A stretch of DNA of 64,000 bases from Plazaster borealis (taxonomy: Eukaryota > Echinodermata > Asteroidea > Forcipulatida > Labidiasteridae). Position 1 is the stretch's first letter. Every line of letters begins with the position of its first letter. Location: NCBI GenBank assembly GCA_021014325.1, contig CM037463.1, positions 22,700,026-22,764,025 of the forward strand, in the 5' to 3' direction. The notes under the pieces are model-generated. The model was not told the origin of the DNA and ran no database searches. It saw only the letters and a program-made list of their open reading frames with translations. Of the stretch, positions 11,912 to 23,957 are shown in pieces. The translations under genes were made by a program, and so were the position numbers.

Positions 11912-14900
11912 ATGAATAACCCAGAACCAGCTCAGAACTATTCCGTACAGTACACAGATGAAGACGGTCTCCTTGAATCTATGGGATCTAATGGTGTCAA
12001 CGTAGAGGTCATTGACCCCATGGGTGACCCCTACACTTCATCAGAGCATTCCGGTAATTTTACAAACTTAGTTCAATTATATTTCGTTGTGTCAGTGCAA
12101 AAACGTTGTATCTCTTAAAATACCACTTGCCCGAGTTTGAAATTGTCAATACGTTGTGTTTTCGCTTGAAGTAGTACCGGATGTACACACAAGACAAGTA
12201 CTTGCCGAGGTACAACGTTTTTGCAAAATCAAGATACGACGGTTTTGCACCGACACAACGATTTATAAAACCCATAAAATAGAGCTAGTTTTTTACGATT
12301 GCGATAATTCAATTTTGCTAGATTAATAAACAGCAGCCACTGATGAAAGACTCTGCTAGGGTCAAAATGTGAGGTCATTACATGTACAGGGTTTGCCCTT
12401 AACATTTTCTGTGGCTAGCCAGCAGGACGAGGTAGCTCGCTGTTTTACTAGTCTGCCAGCTTTTTCACTGGGTCATGTTTCAAATTAAATAGGGATGCTT
12501 TTCAACACTGAACTAGCCAGTCGGACCACTTGGAAAGAATTTTGACTGGTCCTCAGAAGTTTCAACTAGCATTTGGCAAGGGGACCACTGTTAAAGGCAC
12601 TGAACACGTTTGGAAATTGTCAAAGACCAGTGTTCTCACTTGGTGTATCCCAACATATGCATAAAATAACAAGCCTGTGAAAATTTGGGCTCAATTGGTC
12701 ATCGAAGTTGCAAGAAAATGATGAAAGAAAAAAACACCCTTGTTGTACAAATTTGTGTGCTTTCAGATAAGAATAAAAACTTCTTGCAAGAAGTTTTTAT
12801 TATTTTAGTGAGAAATGACCTCTTTCTCAAAAACTATGTTACTTCAGAGGGAGTCGTTTCTTACAATGTTTTATACTATCAACAGCCCTCCGTTGCTTGT
12901 TACCAAGTAAGTTTTTATGCTAATATTTGTTTTGAGTCATTACCAAACGTGTACGATACCTTTAAGGGAGAATGCTGCTGTAAGGGCAGAATTCCACAGT
13001 AAGCAGACCCATAAGCCATGTTGAGATAATGGCCGCAATACTACAACACTCTTAGGTTTGGGTAATTTTGTCTATACACCCAAACAGTGCACTACTATAG
13101 TATCCACCATATCTCAAAAATGCCAATGAGATTTGGCCTAGTTTGCCACACCTGAAATATTTCTTTCTCTTTCTTTTATTTCAAGATAAAGAAGGCAAAG
13201 CATACAAGGTGTACAGCAGACGTTGGTATATCCTGGCAGTGTTTGCTTTGCTGTGCGCTCTCCAATGTATAACCTGGAATTCGTGGGGACCCATAGCAGA
13301 CACAAGTAAGTACATGTGGAGATGTAGTGTAGATGTAAACAAAGAGCACATGCATGCATGAGCACATGGTCTATAAGTTGTATCTACTATTATTTGAGTT
13401 ATTAGGCAATATTAAAAGAAAACCATAATATTACTAGAACTGTTGCAATATAATGCTTAGATAGGAATAGATTGGATTATCTTTCGGGGGTCTTAAATCT
13501 TTGAACAAATGCAAAAGATCTGGAAGTGGAAAAGCAGAATTTCTAAAGCTCGTTTATTTTGACTTTCAGGCAAGTTGGTTTTAAATTGGACAGATGGAGA
13601 CATTGCCCTTCTGACCAACTGGGGTCCGATAACCTACATTACGACTGGACTGTTTTTCTCTTGGATCCTGGATGTTAAAGGTAACAAGATTCTTAACCAT
13701 AATTGCTTCCTTCTTCGGAGGACGTAAATGTATAAATGTTTTGTGTAAAATCATCCTACACTTCGTAACATTTTCCAGCCAGTTGACCAACCATTTGAAA
13801 CAATTCAACTGCAAGGGTTGTGTATGGTGGCACAACTGTGCACAGAACTAACTGTGTACATGTGTGTACTGTGTAGATGCATTCACCACATGATTGGATT
13901 ATGTTGAACTGTCAGACAGTAGGAGGGTTGACTGTGTACTATGTATAGACGCATTTACCAAATGATATCATATTGCAGGCTGGCATAGTTTATATATCAT
14001 TCAAAACCACAGTGGATGACATTGAATGGTCAGACAGTAGGAGGGTTGACTGTGTACTGTGTAGATGCATTCACCACATGATGTCATGTTGAAGGCTGGC
14101 ATAGTTTATCTATCATTCAACACCATAGTGGATGACATTGAATGGTCAAACAGTAGGAGGGTTAACGCGCAAAATTGTTAATGCTATATGAATGTTATAA
14201 ATTAGTGTTATGCAAAACCTCTTATTTGTTGGTCTTTGGTTTTTAACAGGTTTAAAACCCTCCGTTGTTGCTGCAGCATTTATCATGCTGATTGGACTCG
14301 GGGTACGATGCCTGCCAGTAGGCATTGGTTACATCAAATGGTAAGAAACAGAAAATTAGTCAATGTACAGTTTTGTTGTGTCAGGGAAAAAACTTTGTGG
14401 CTCAAAAAGATAATTGGAATACACAATCTGAGAAACGTTTATTGCATGAAACGTTTATCAGATTGAAATGTTTTTGAATCCCTTTCTCTATTACCACATT
14501 CCTTAGAAGGTTATTGTTTCTCAAAATGTTATACATTATCAACAGCTACAGTGTTTCTTACCAAATAAGTTTTTGTGGTCATTAAGGATTGGAGTAATTA
14601 CCAAAGGTATACCCTCCCTTTAAAAATATTGTGTGCTTATAGTATTGTAGTTTTTAAGTAACTTTAAGTGTATTTCAATCCAACAGTTTGTTATATGTTT
14701 GGTGAATGACTGTAGAGTTGCGGATTCAGTAGGGTCACCAGCCAAAGACACTAGGAGTTGAGGATTAATTCAGTCTTGTTCCTTACGCCCATCAGGGTCA
14801 CCAGCCAAAGACGCAGGGAATTTAGGATTAATCTAGTCTTGTTCCTCACCCCCCATCAGGGTCACCAGCCAAAGACACTAGGAGTTGAGGATTAATCCAG

Positions 14901-17900
14901 TCTTGTTTCTTACCCCCATCAGGACGATGAACATTGGTCAGATTATCATCGGATTCGCTGCACCGGTTTTAAACGCCGCTCCAACGATACTCTCAGCTGT
15001 GTGGTTCCCTCCGCACCAGCGTACAACGGCCACCGCAATATCAACAGCATCCATATCAATGGGCTTTGCAATCTCATTTCTAGTTGGGCCTCTGATTGTG
15101 ACTGATATAGAGACTACCAATGGTACAAGGTGAGATATCTCAGACTGAATAACCAGGGTTGAATTTCATTAAGCAGTAAAAACTTTGCTTAGCAAGCTTC
15201 AGCTTAGCAGGAAACCAGTCAAAGATGGTACATGTGATATGGTATTTCGGCTGGTAACCTTATCTTAGTAAGCAGAATGAAGTTGGTCCACAATGTGTTG
15301 GGAAAACTGCTGCAATATATGTAACATTGCCTGTCTTTTCTCACTTCGTCCCTATTTCTTCAGCATCAATGCAACAAACGAGAGCTCCCTTTTGTACGAC
15401 CACAACGAATCTTTGGATCCAGCTGTCAGAATACACCACTATCATCAGATAATGCTCCTGATGTACATAGGTAATTCATCTTAGTCTGAAACATCCATGT
15501 GACCCTTGTGCGTAAAGCGCTTGGTTATTTTCCCCTCCAGAACGGTTCCACAAGGGGACTATGTCGAGAAGGTATAGCACCTTGAAAGGGAAACAAGTGT
15601 GACGACCGGGACTGTGATGATTTGATATATTTAGCAATTACAATGGGGCTTTCTACATCATTTTCTCCACTATTTGAAAAGATACAATTCTTCTTTTTTT
15701 TTTAACGCAATTCAAGCAGTAAAAAAACCCGCTTTGTGTAACTTTTCTGTGTGAACGTAATTTTTTTTATTTATGATCTTATTTTCTGGCAGAGTGTGGA
15801 GTTGGTGCTCTATTAGCCTTGTGTACCATTTGTTACTTTCCCTCCAAACCTCCAACACCTCCCAGTGCGTCTGCCGCTACTAAACGAGAAAATTTCAGAG
15901 AGGGAGCCCTACTCTTAGCCAAGTAAGTCACTTTGAAAAAAAGTCCTTAATATTAAACCAAAACACCCCCAAGTTCTCAAAAAACCACCTCGTGGTTTTG
16001 CTTTGAATTTGATGGATTTGGACCAGTACCCCCAAGCCACCCACTCTAAGCATGAGAGCAAGGCATACCACTCATATCAGAGTCCAAACAGTTGGTGTTG
16101 GTCGCCCATGGACTGGACCATTTGATGGATTTGGACCAGTACCCCCAAGCCACCCACTCTAAGCATGAGGCCAAAGCCATACCACTCAAATCAGAGTCCA
16201 AACAGTTGGTGTTGAGTGCCTTTGGGTCTGCGGTTGAGTGTTAGTTTCGATCTCTGCTATATTACACAATAGATGAAACAAGAAAATCTGTCTATCATGC
16301 CGGTAGGGACCTTGTCAAAATTAGTCCAGGACAACCAGCGGATAAGTACAGTCCAGGACAAGGTTTTTACCCACCGTTAATTCACCTTTTTTGAAATTAG
16401 GGGTCGGAGAAACCATGGGAGAAGTTCACAGTGCCTGGGGTTACATGTTTTTACAAACCACGGAGACTTAGATCGCTTTCTACTGGGAAAACAAACGGGG
16501 GGTCTCTATACGTCTCACTAAAAAATAGTTAAATAGTTGAATATAATGACCTTCAAACCTTCAGATTGCTCCAAAACTGCAAGTTTGTTTATACTACATT
16601 TAATCAGCCAGTCAAACCGCAGAGCGCTCAGCGGGGTACATTGGTTAGGGCTTGTCTTAAGTGCATCGGAGGACTGTGTGCTTTTCAGCGAGTAAAACCA
16701 TGTCTCTCATAGAAGTACAGTCCGATGGAAATCCAACAAAAATTTGACGTCAGAGATTTGTTGTCCGACTACCTGTCCTGGATTAATTTTTTGACAAGAC
16801 CCCTAACTTGTTCTTGTTTTTCATCAGAAATGTCCAGTTTTGGATTCTTGGGTTGGCCTACAGCGTCGGAACCGGTGTATACTCTGCCTGGGTTACACAG
16901 CTGGACACAATCTTCCAGAATGCAGACGGGGTCGGCCAGGTACAACAATCATATTGAATTGGTTTCATTTCAATATGCTGTCATCTTTGAGACAAAATAT
17001 TACACCAATTTTTTTAAAATGAAAAGTCTTATTGGAGTGGATTTTGCAGGGCAGTTTTGTGTCTTCGTTTGTTTGATGTAATAAACCACACAGGTCGCAG
17101 GTTCGAATCCCGCTCTGGGAAATTTTCCTTTGCTCAACCCAAAATTAGTTAAAATTAACCCAGTCAGTTTCTCTTTTTGTTAGTACTTATTTTCCTGTAA
17201 AACGGCATCCAGGGTGATCTTTGTCAAATTGGCCTTCGAACGAGCGGTCAACTGTGGTTGTTTTATAACAAAAGGGTTCAAAAGTGGGCTCAGTACTTAC
17301 CATTAGCTAAGAAAAATTTGGTGTTATTTTACCGATCGCAGGATACAGTTGGATGGATTGGATTCTACACCAACATTGCTGCAATGCTTGCTTGTCTGAT
17401 CTTTGGAAGGTAATCATTTTGTATACTATGCGATAAACCAAACACTTGTACTTTTTTGTGTCACATTCTAGGGTTCTCCCCAGGTTTTTTTTTCAAAACT
17501 GGGGGGCATTCTGGGCCAAAATTTTGGGATGTTTGGCCTGAAGCGTGCTTAATTGAAACAAGGTCTTCGGAATGTTTTCTACTTGGTGTTTTTCTTAGTT
17601 TTCAAAGCCCTACTGTGCAATTTGGAACATTTATGTTTTTTGTGAAACTAACGTATTTTATTTTATTTTATTGTTTGCATATCGGCCGGAATTTGCGCAT
17701 ATCAGCACGCAATTCGTGCGTATCGGCCTGATACGCTAGCTTGTGCATGGGGAGAACCCTGCATTTGATCCTATGCACTTCTCTCTACTCATTGATTGTG
17801 GATTGAGCCATTATAGCGTTCTTTGTGTTAACCACTTTTCCCTTTGCAGGCCCTAAACTAAGCATGCAGATAGGCATTTCTGAAAACAAAGGATTTACCG

Positions 17901-20900
17901 GTCAAGTCTGATGCAAAGTCTCCCACTGTGACATTTGACCTATTTTAGAAGTGGCTGCATGAATAATGGGCTCCATTGACAATTACTGGTACCCATGAGT
18001 TGCATTGGTGCCCTTCACCAGCTTTTGGCTTCAATATTGTAAGCCATAAAAAGGTCAAAGGTGATAATTTGATGCATGAAATCAGTCAGGGAAAGCACGG
18101 CCAAAGAATAGCACCTTTAATGTTGCTTGATATGAATTTGTATTTGTTTTTATTGTTAACATTGGTATTAAGTCAATCTGTTTTATATTAATGATGTCAG
18201 TTTTTTAACCAATCAAAGTGTGTTACCATCTCATGAATATGTATGAAGTTTTAATAATGATTTGTTATCTGCCATTATACCTGCAATGATGATTCATTGT
18301 TTTGCATTTTTTCATGTAGATTTGTAGATTGTTTTTCATTTATTGTAAATTGTATCATTCTCTTGACTGTCTGTAGTACATTACTTGTCTATGAATATGC
18401 ATAAAGTAAAGTTATATTTTAGAATAATCATTCATTATCTTCAGTTAATAATAATAATCTAAAAATCTCTTCTTTTTCATCTTCTTTTTTCCCCTGAAGA
18501 CAATCAGAGCATTCTGATTGAAATGTTGAGTTGTTTTACAACCGGTTCTTTTCAGATCCACCACAAATCTTAAGAGAGACTTATGCATGGTGCATAGAGC
18601 AATGCATAGTGTTAACACAAACCTTATTACTAATACTAGATTGTATCTCTACCATAAGTTTCAAATCCTACTCATGTTCATGGTATTACTGCAAACCTCA
18701 CTAGATTGTATCTCCACAATCAAAGTTTAAATCCTACTCATGTACATGGTGTTACTGCAAACCTTACTAGATTGTATCTCCACCATGCATAGTTTCAAAT
18801 CCTACTCATGAACATGGTGTTTTTGCAAACCTTACTAGATTGTATCTCCACCATGCAAAGTTTCAAATCCTACTCATGTACATGGTGTTACTGCAAAATA
18901 CTAGATTGTATCTCCACTATGCAAAGTTTCAAATCTTACTCATGCACATGGTGTTACTGCAAACCTTACTAGATTGTAGCTCTACCATGCAAAGTTTCAA
19001 ATCTTACTTATTACATTGTGTTACCGCAAACCTTACCAGATTGTACGTCCACCATGCAAAGTTTCAAATCCTACTCATGTACATGGTGTTACTGCAAAAT
19101 ACTAGATTGTATCTCCATCATGCAAAGTTTCAAATCCCACCAGTAATAATATTACAAACTGTTTTCAATGCTTTAAATTATTTTATGTAAATACACATAT
19201 TACTTTATTGATAACTTGTGGGTTTTTATTTTCCTTCTTTATCTAGACTTGTAGATTGGTTTCAAGGTTACATGAAAAAGGTTCTCCTGGTGCTAACGAT
19301 TCTTGCCACAGCTTCTTGTCTGTGGTGCTTCCTATTATCTCTAAAAATCATTCCATTCCAAATCGGTGAGTTCCCTTCACTAAATCTTGATAACACATCC
19401 ATTGACATTTTAATCTGACCCGCGATTTATCAGGAATCGTTTCCCGATTTCATGATTTCCTGTCATAGATCATCTTTCACCTTCAAATTATCTTGAAGAG
19501 TTTGAGCATCAAGGGACAAAGCTGTGTATTTAGAGAGTCGCAACATAGAGGGACCAGTTTTCTTTGCTCAGGTGGTTGCTGGACGCCATTTTCTGTCCAA
19601 ATGCAGCACAACCCAATGGGCAGACTAGTCTGGCACACTCGCCAATGCAGGGTTTTTGTTAACACAAAATGGCTTCTAATCGCAAGTTGTCGCAACTCTC
19701 TCAATATACGGCTCTGTCAAGGGATGGAAAACACTGCCCTCTTGTGTCCAAACCTGTAGTTTTGTTTTTGTTTTGTTTCTATTAGTGATGACACAAAGAG
19801 ATAAACATTTAGGAGGTCATCACAATTTCAACTGGCGACCGCTGTTCATTTTTCCCTCTTTTATCAACTCATTGCAGTAAATTTTGACATCTCATAATCG
19901 ATACTTATGCCTCTTTTGTTATAATTGACTGTTATTGTTTAATGTTTATATTGTTATTTGTGATATCTCCCTTTTTAAAGTAACTTTTAGACCATCATTT
20001 TTAATCTGGCAGCAATTTAGCTCTTGGCTGCTATGTGTGAGATAAAAAACTGTAATATATGCCACATTCCTAAATTTGTGTTTTTATATTTTGTAGATTG
20101 TATTTGTGTGTCTTTTTGTATGGTTCGTTTTACGTTTATGTTCGCCTTGCCAGTTAGTTTAGATTTTTTAACATAGGTAGGATTAGAGGCGTCTGTCTCC
20201 TGAAAAGATCCAAACATTACCGATGCCAGTAGGGGTAGGCTTAAATATAATAAGTAACTTTTAGTTTTCTGTTGGCGGGACAGACTTATCCCCATACTGT
20301 TGTTTGGGCACTGGCCTGGTGACCAGTCTTTTTTCTGTATCTTTTTCTTCCATTATGTTTTTTTTTAAATGTGTTATGTGCTTTTGATAGTTTTTATGTA
20401 AAGGGCGCATTATAAAAAGTTAAATTTTTACTTTTATTATATTAATACAGCAAGTTCTGTTAGCTAAGTCCTTAGGGGTTTGGGTTCAAATCCCGGTCAT
20501 GACACTTGTGTCCTTGAGCAAGACACTTAACTATAATAGCTTCTCTTCACCCAGGGGTAAATGGGTACCTGTGAGGGCAGAGATAGTTTTTGTGATTTTA
20601 CTTGGCAGCACAGGCTGTATACTCCCAAGGGAGCTGAGATGGTTTAAGGAATGAAATAAATGGCCCAGTGACCAGGGGTAATAATGTTCATGCCTCAGAA
20701 TATCAAAATAGGTAGATATCGGTGCAAAATAAATATCCATTATTGTTTACGCTGTAAGAACCAATGTTCTCACTCAATTGTTCTTTGTTCAGAGTTCCTG
20801 TACATTTCCTGCATATCACTTGGGTTCTTCCTACCGGGATGTACCCCGATCTATTTTGAGATAACCGTAGAGGGCGTTTACCCCGTCGCTGAGGGGGTGA

Positions 20901-21771
20901 CGACGATGGCGTTGACCCTGATGAATAACATCACTGCTCTGGTCTTTCTTCTGCTTCCACTTATCCCAGACCTGGGTGAGTATTTATCCAGACATCGATC
21001 ATCTTCTTGTTTTCATCTTCTTGTTGTCATCTTCTTGTTGACATCTTCATGTTGTTGTACGTGACCATGTTGCCACCCAATCCAATGTCATGGGGTTACA
21101 TAACCCTTTAGAGACCATGCATTTTTGTGTAATCATCGGGATATATTCAAGCATGGCTGATTTCGGAAATTATAGACTAATTGGACACAAAATAATGTAT
21201 TGTTTTTAAAATATTGGATACTTTGTTTAAGATAAACTTGAGTTTATGTTTGCTTCTGTATAAACTTGATTAATTGTTTGGTTTCAACAACTAGAGCATG
21301 GAAATGAATTTTCTCGTTCAAAACCCTTTGTAAGAAGCTTTGTATCAAGGAGTTAATGAGAAATCGCCCAACGTCCCATGGCCGGAAGGCCACTTCAAGG
21401 TGAGGGCTTCACTTACCTGATTTGGGCTGTTGACCCAAATCAACTGCCACCAGGGGCACGTTGCCACCTACTCCTGGGGCTGAAACAGGGTTACCCCCTT
21501 CACAGTCCGTAAGGATGTAGGCATGGGTATCATCCACCAGGAGCCTGGCTGGTAGAGCAGAATGCACTACCTTCCCAACTTGTTTAATTAACTTGATTAA
21601 CTGTTTGTTTGTGTTTTGTTACCAGGTGTTGACTGGATGAGCTGGGCGGTGTTGTCAGCGACGGGGGCGGGCATACCATTGTTATTAATTTATCGAGAGA
21701 GCTATAATCGCATGAATCAAGATACACACGATCTATCCCACAGCGTCAATGCCAATGAAAAAGATAATTGA
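11912..21771 (+). CDS. SLC49A4/DIRC2-like MFS transporter, copy A
   Basis: Major facilitator superfamily protein of the SLC49 family, closest by eye to SLC49A4 (DIRC2), a lysosomal membrane transporter reported in mammals to export pyridoxine with protons. Exons: 11912-12053, 13186-13305, 13570-13680, 14250-14340, 14923-15129, 15364-15470, 15793-15922, 16828-16939, 17342-17409, 19247-19365, 20793-20975, 21626-21771; total 1536 nt, 511 aa plus stop. Family motifs: ITWNSWGPIAD, ALLTNWGPITY, GLGVRCLPV, LNAAPTILSAVWFPP, GWIGFYTN, EGVYPVAEGV and YRESYNR. About 12 hydrophobic helices. The N-terminal DEDGLL (16-21) fits an acidic dileucine lysosomal sorting signal. N-glycosylation sequons (NGT, NAT, NES) lie in the loop after TM5. 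Candidate AATAAA at 22147. An inverted paralogue follows downstream. Confidence 0.93.
12591..12965 (+). mobile_element. TTAA-flanked MITE with central palindrome
   Basis: TTAA at 12591-12594 and 12962-12965 brackets inverted ends AGGCACTGAACACGTTTGG / CCAAACGTGTACGATACCT. A central palindrome AAAAACTTCTTGCAAGAAG lies near 12774. TTAA duplication is piggyBac-like. Intron 1 of copy A; no coding capacity. Confidence 0.8.
13845..14165 (+). repeat. ~122-bp tandem repeat, about 2.5 copies
   Basis: GTCAGACAGTAGGAGGGTT recurs at about 13909, 14030 and 14152, each followed by GACTGTGTACT...GATGCATTCACCACATGAT. Copy B has a shorter version near 37.0-37.15 kb. Intron 3 of copy A. Confidence 0.8.
14732..14922 (+). 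repeat. 63-bp tandem repeat ending in the exon 5 splice acceptor
   Basis: Three units start GGGTCACCAGCCAAAGAC at 14732, 14795 and 14859. Each ends in a pyrimidine tract plus CCCATCAG, and the last of these is the acceptor used for exon 5 (14923). The repeat has multiplied a 3' splice site. Copy B keeps about two units (~36.22-36.32 kb). Confidence 0.8.
15158..15293. mobile_element. degraded AATTTCAT...TTAGCA MITE
   Basis: Shares AATTTCAT, TTGCTTAGCA, GGTATTTCGGCTGGTAACCTTA and TTGGTCCACA with the family at 27790-27983. The matching site in copy B is near 35.92-35.99 kb. Confidence 0.55.
16007..16230 (+). repeat. ~114-bp tandem repeat, two copies
   Basis: GATGGATTTGGACCAGTACC...CAGAGTCCAAACAGTTGGTGTTG occurs twice in intron 7 of copy A. 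It is mirrored at ~34977-35210 in copy B and related to the 115-bp satellite at 57.3-57.9 kb. Confidence 0.8.
17470..17760. mobile_element. MITE with AGGGTTCTCCCCA ends
   Basis: AGGGTTCTCCCCA at 17470-17482 and its exact reverse complement at 17748-17760 bound a ~290-bp insert in intron 9 of copy A. I saw no equivalent in copy B intron 9, so it probably inserted after the duplication. Confidence 0.65.
18605..19150 (+). repeat. 60-68-bp minisatellite, about 8 copies
   Basis: Tandem units read TACTAGATTGTATCTCCACCATGCAAAG...TACTCATGTACATGGTGTTACTGCAAACC. Intron 9 of copy A. The same array, inverted and longer, fills intron 9 of copy B (33000-33780). Confidence 0.9.
19517..19716. mobile_element. 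hAT-type MITE with exact 8-bp TSD
   Basis: CAAAGCTGTGTATTTAGAGA to CTCTCAATATACGGCTCTG, flanked by the identical octamer TCAAGGGA at 19509-19516 and 19717-19724. Intron 10 of copy A, just after exon 10. The homologous insertion is at 32415-32620 in copy B, so it predates the duplication. Confidence 0.85.
20466..20690 (+). mobile_element. tRNA-derived SINE, 5'-truncated
   Basis: Begins at a B-box-like GGGTTCAAATCCCGGTC, then ACACTTGTGTCCTTGAGCAAGACACTTAAC, CTTCACCCAGGGGTAAATGG and the CAGCACAGGCTGTATACTCCC tail. Intron 10 of copy A; also in copy B at ~31.43-31.99 kb. Confidence 0.7.
21360..21570 (-). mobile_element. SINE 3' part
   Basis: Matches the body of the full-length SINE at 34133-34460 (AGCCTGGCTGGTAGAGCAGAATGCACTACC on the plus strand). 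Intron 11 of copy A; shared with copy B near 29.9-30.14 kb. Confidence 0.65.
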
Positions 21772-22807
21772 GTTGACGTCATAAACCGCATCCACTTTGG
21801 ACTTCCATGTGTGGTTGCGTTACCTCTAGACAATGTTAACTTACTGTCGTTGTAAGTTTCAACTAGGCTCAATTTCACAACTTTGCTTTACTGTAAGCAA
21901 AATATTTACGCTTATGGTAGCAGAAAAAAAAAACATATTAACAGAAGCTAATTTCACGGGTTAGCAAGGAATTTTTGCTTATGGGAATGCCCACGTCACA
22001 TCACTGTGAAAAAGTATAAGTTAATGTGGCTTAGCAATTTAGTCAGGGTTTGGAAACCAATCATGAAATTAATTCATTACATATTTATTGAGCAATCTAC
22101 CACCAAATGCAGTAAGTCTCAGGGAACTTTTGCCTTTATTTTTAACAATAAACAATTGTTAATAAATAAATAATGCAAATGTTATTCATCAATGTGTGTG
22201 GAGAAGAAAAACTAACTGTATGGTGGGGTAAGTTTGGGGCAGAATTGTTCCCAAAGTCACTCATTGTCTTTAAGTAGGACTACAATTTATTGAGCTCACC
22301 ATAATTTACTAAAGAGAAATGCACAATTTATCAATTTTGTTTATTTGTCCTCATAATTTGTGAATTTTGGGTGAAATATTTTCAGAGGTACACAGTGGTC
22401 AGTATTCTTTAAGTTCCTTTTTAACACTTTTTAGTGTATTTAAAATTATTTAAAAGTATATCATTTATAATTAATTTTATGATTATTTGTTGTTTATTTT
22501 TTTTAATGGATTACGGAGACTGCTACCACCTTAAGAACGTTAGGTGTGAATTTTGTTTTTCTTAACTGACGTTCTTTCAATAAACAGGGTAAGTTTTGTT
22601 ATTACTTCTTAAAAATTTAAACTGTATCAACATTAATATGTCAGAAATTCTTTTTATACAGGGTATTTAATACCTTAATATATATTACTTTTGATAACAC
22701 TTGGCATTTCATCACAATGGCCGAATTACCAAAAATTGACAAAAGGAGGTAATGTTTGAGGTGACATTGTGGAGTTCTTTCTTATTTCAAGAATACTATT
22801 TTTAGCA

Positions 22808-22813
22808 GTGTGG

Positions 22814-22866
<53 letters not shown>

Positions 22867-22920
22867 CGCTTATAAAGCGCCTTACATCCATGACTGGACC
22901 CGAAGGCGCTGTACACATTA
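22808..22920 (+). repeat. (AAT)n microsatellite plus SINE-like tail
   Basis: About 18 AAT units (22808-22862) lead into ACGCTTATAAAGCGCCTTACATCC...GAAGGCGCTGTACAC, a tail motif related to those at ~2.78 and 4.63 kb. Not seen in the right arm. Confidence 0.85.
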
Positions 22921-23113
22921 AAATAGCAACAAACAGAGTTAAAAAAAAAATTTAAAAAAAAGAGCAGAAACGATTTCTAAAAATAAAAATTACAAAAATG
23001 GACCAGCCATACCGCGAAATTTAAAAAGTTATGAAAAAGCACTACTATAAAAAGATTAGTAAAACTTACAATACTTTAAAAAGGTACACTACACTTACAA
23101 TTATATCATATCA

Positions 23114-23257
23114 GGGGTCGATCCCGCAAAGAGTCAGGACCAGTCAAGACTAGTCCCAGGAGAAATTAAAACGTATGGCCAGTCTCAAAATTAGGACGAG
23201 TAACTTGTCCCAACTTGAGATAAGACTAGCCCTAACTCTCTATGAAATCAACCCCCA
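23114..23257. mobile_element. MITE with GGGGTCGAT / ATCAACCCCC ends
   Basis: GGGGTCGATCCCGCAAAGAGT at the left and ACTCTCTATGAAATCAACCCCC at the right are imperfect inverted repeats. Interior TAGTCCCAGGAG / inverse motifs. Confidence 0.6.
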
Positions 23258-23957
23258 GGGGGAACTTAGTCATTTAAAACAACACACCAAAAAGTGACAA
23301 AGATATGAAAATAACACACAAATGAAAGCATGTTAAGGTTACAATAACAATTACATAAAAAAAATGGATGAGGTTTGCACAAGTAAACGTGACTTATACA
23401 TGGAATCGGGCAGGGAAGGATCCTAGTAAATCACTCAAGAATGGGGTTAAAGATTGAACTTGCTTATAGCGTATGACCCAGGGGTGCAGGGGGGCCAACC
23501 GCCCATTTAGGTGGAAGTTCAGACACGGCAAGAAGAAACAAAATTGTACAGAGAAAGTCAAAAAGACTTTTTACCTGGTATTAGAAATTGGTACTTGTGT
23601 TTTTATCAGTGTAGCATTTTGGGCTAATCAACCCCTCCCCCCCCCCTTTAACCAAAGAACCCAAATGCCCATACATGCTTATGAGCTTTACAAACGCGAT
23701 AGATTCTACTACATTTTGTTAACTACATGCTGCTAGTTTCAGACATTGACATTTCAGACTTTTTAAATTTCCACATAATTGCCATAGGGAATAAAGACAC
23801 TAATAGGAAAATGCTTCTTGTTGCATCGAATTGTTCCTTTTTTTTTGCAGTACAGTTTGTTACCTCTTAGTTGTTTGTAGAAATTGCCTCGAGTGACGGA
23901 ACATTTATAGATTAGTATATTTTGATAAAATGCTCTGTTGAAATGAGTGTGACTCAT

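Noticed and set aside
14938..15120. Antisense 60-aa ORF, also present at 36023-36205
   Set aside because: Shadow of exon 5 of the transporter, conserved only because the exon is.
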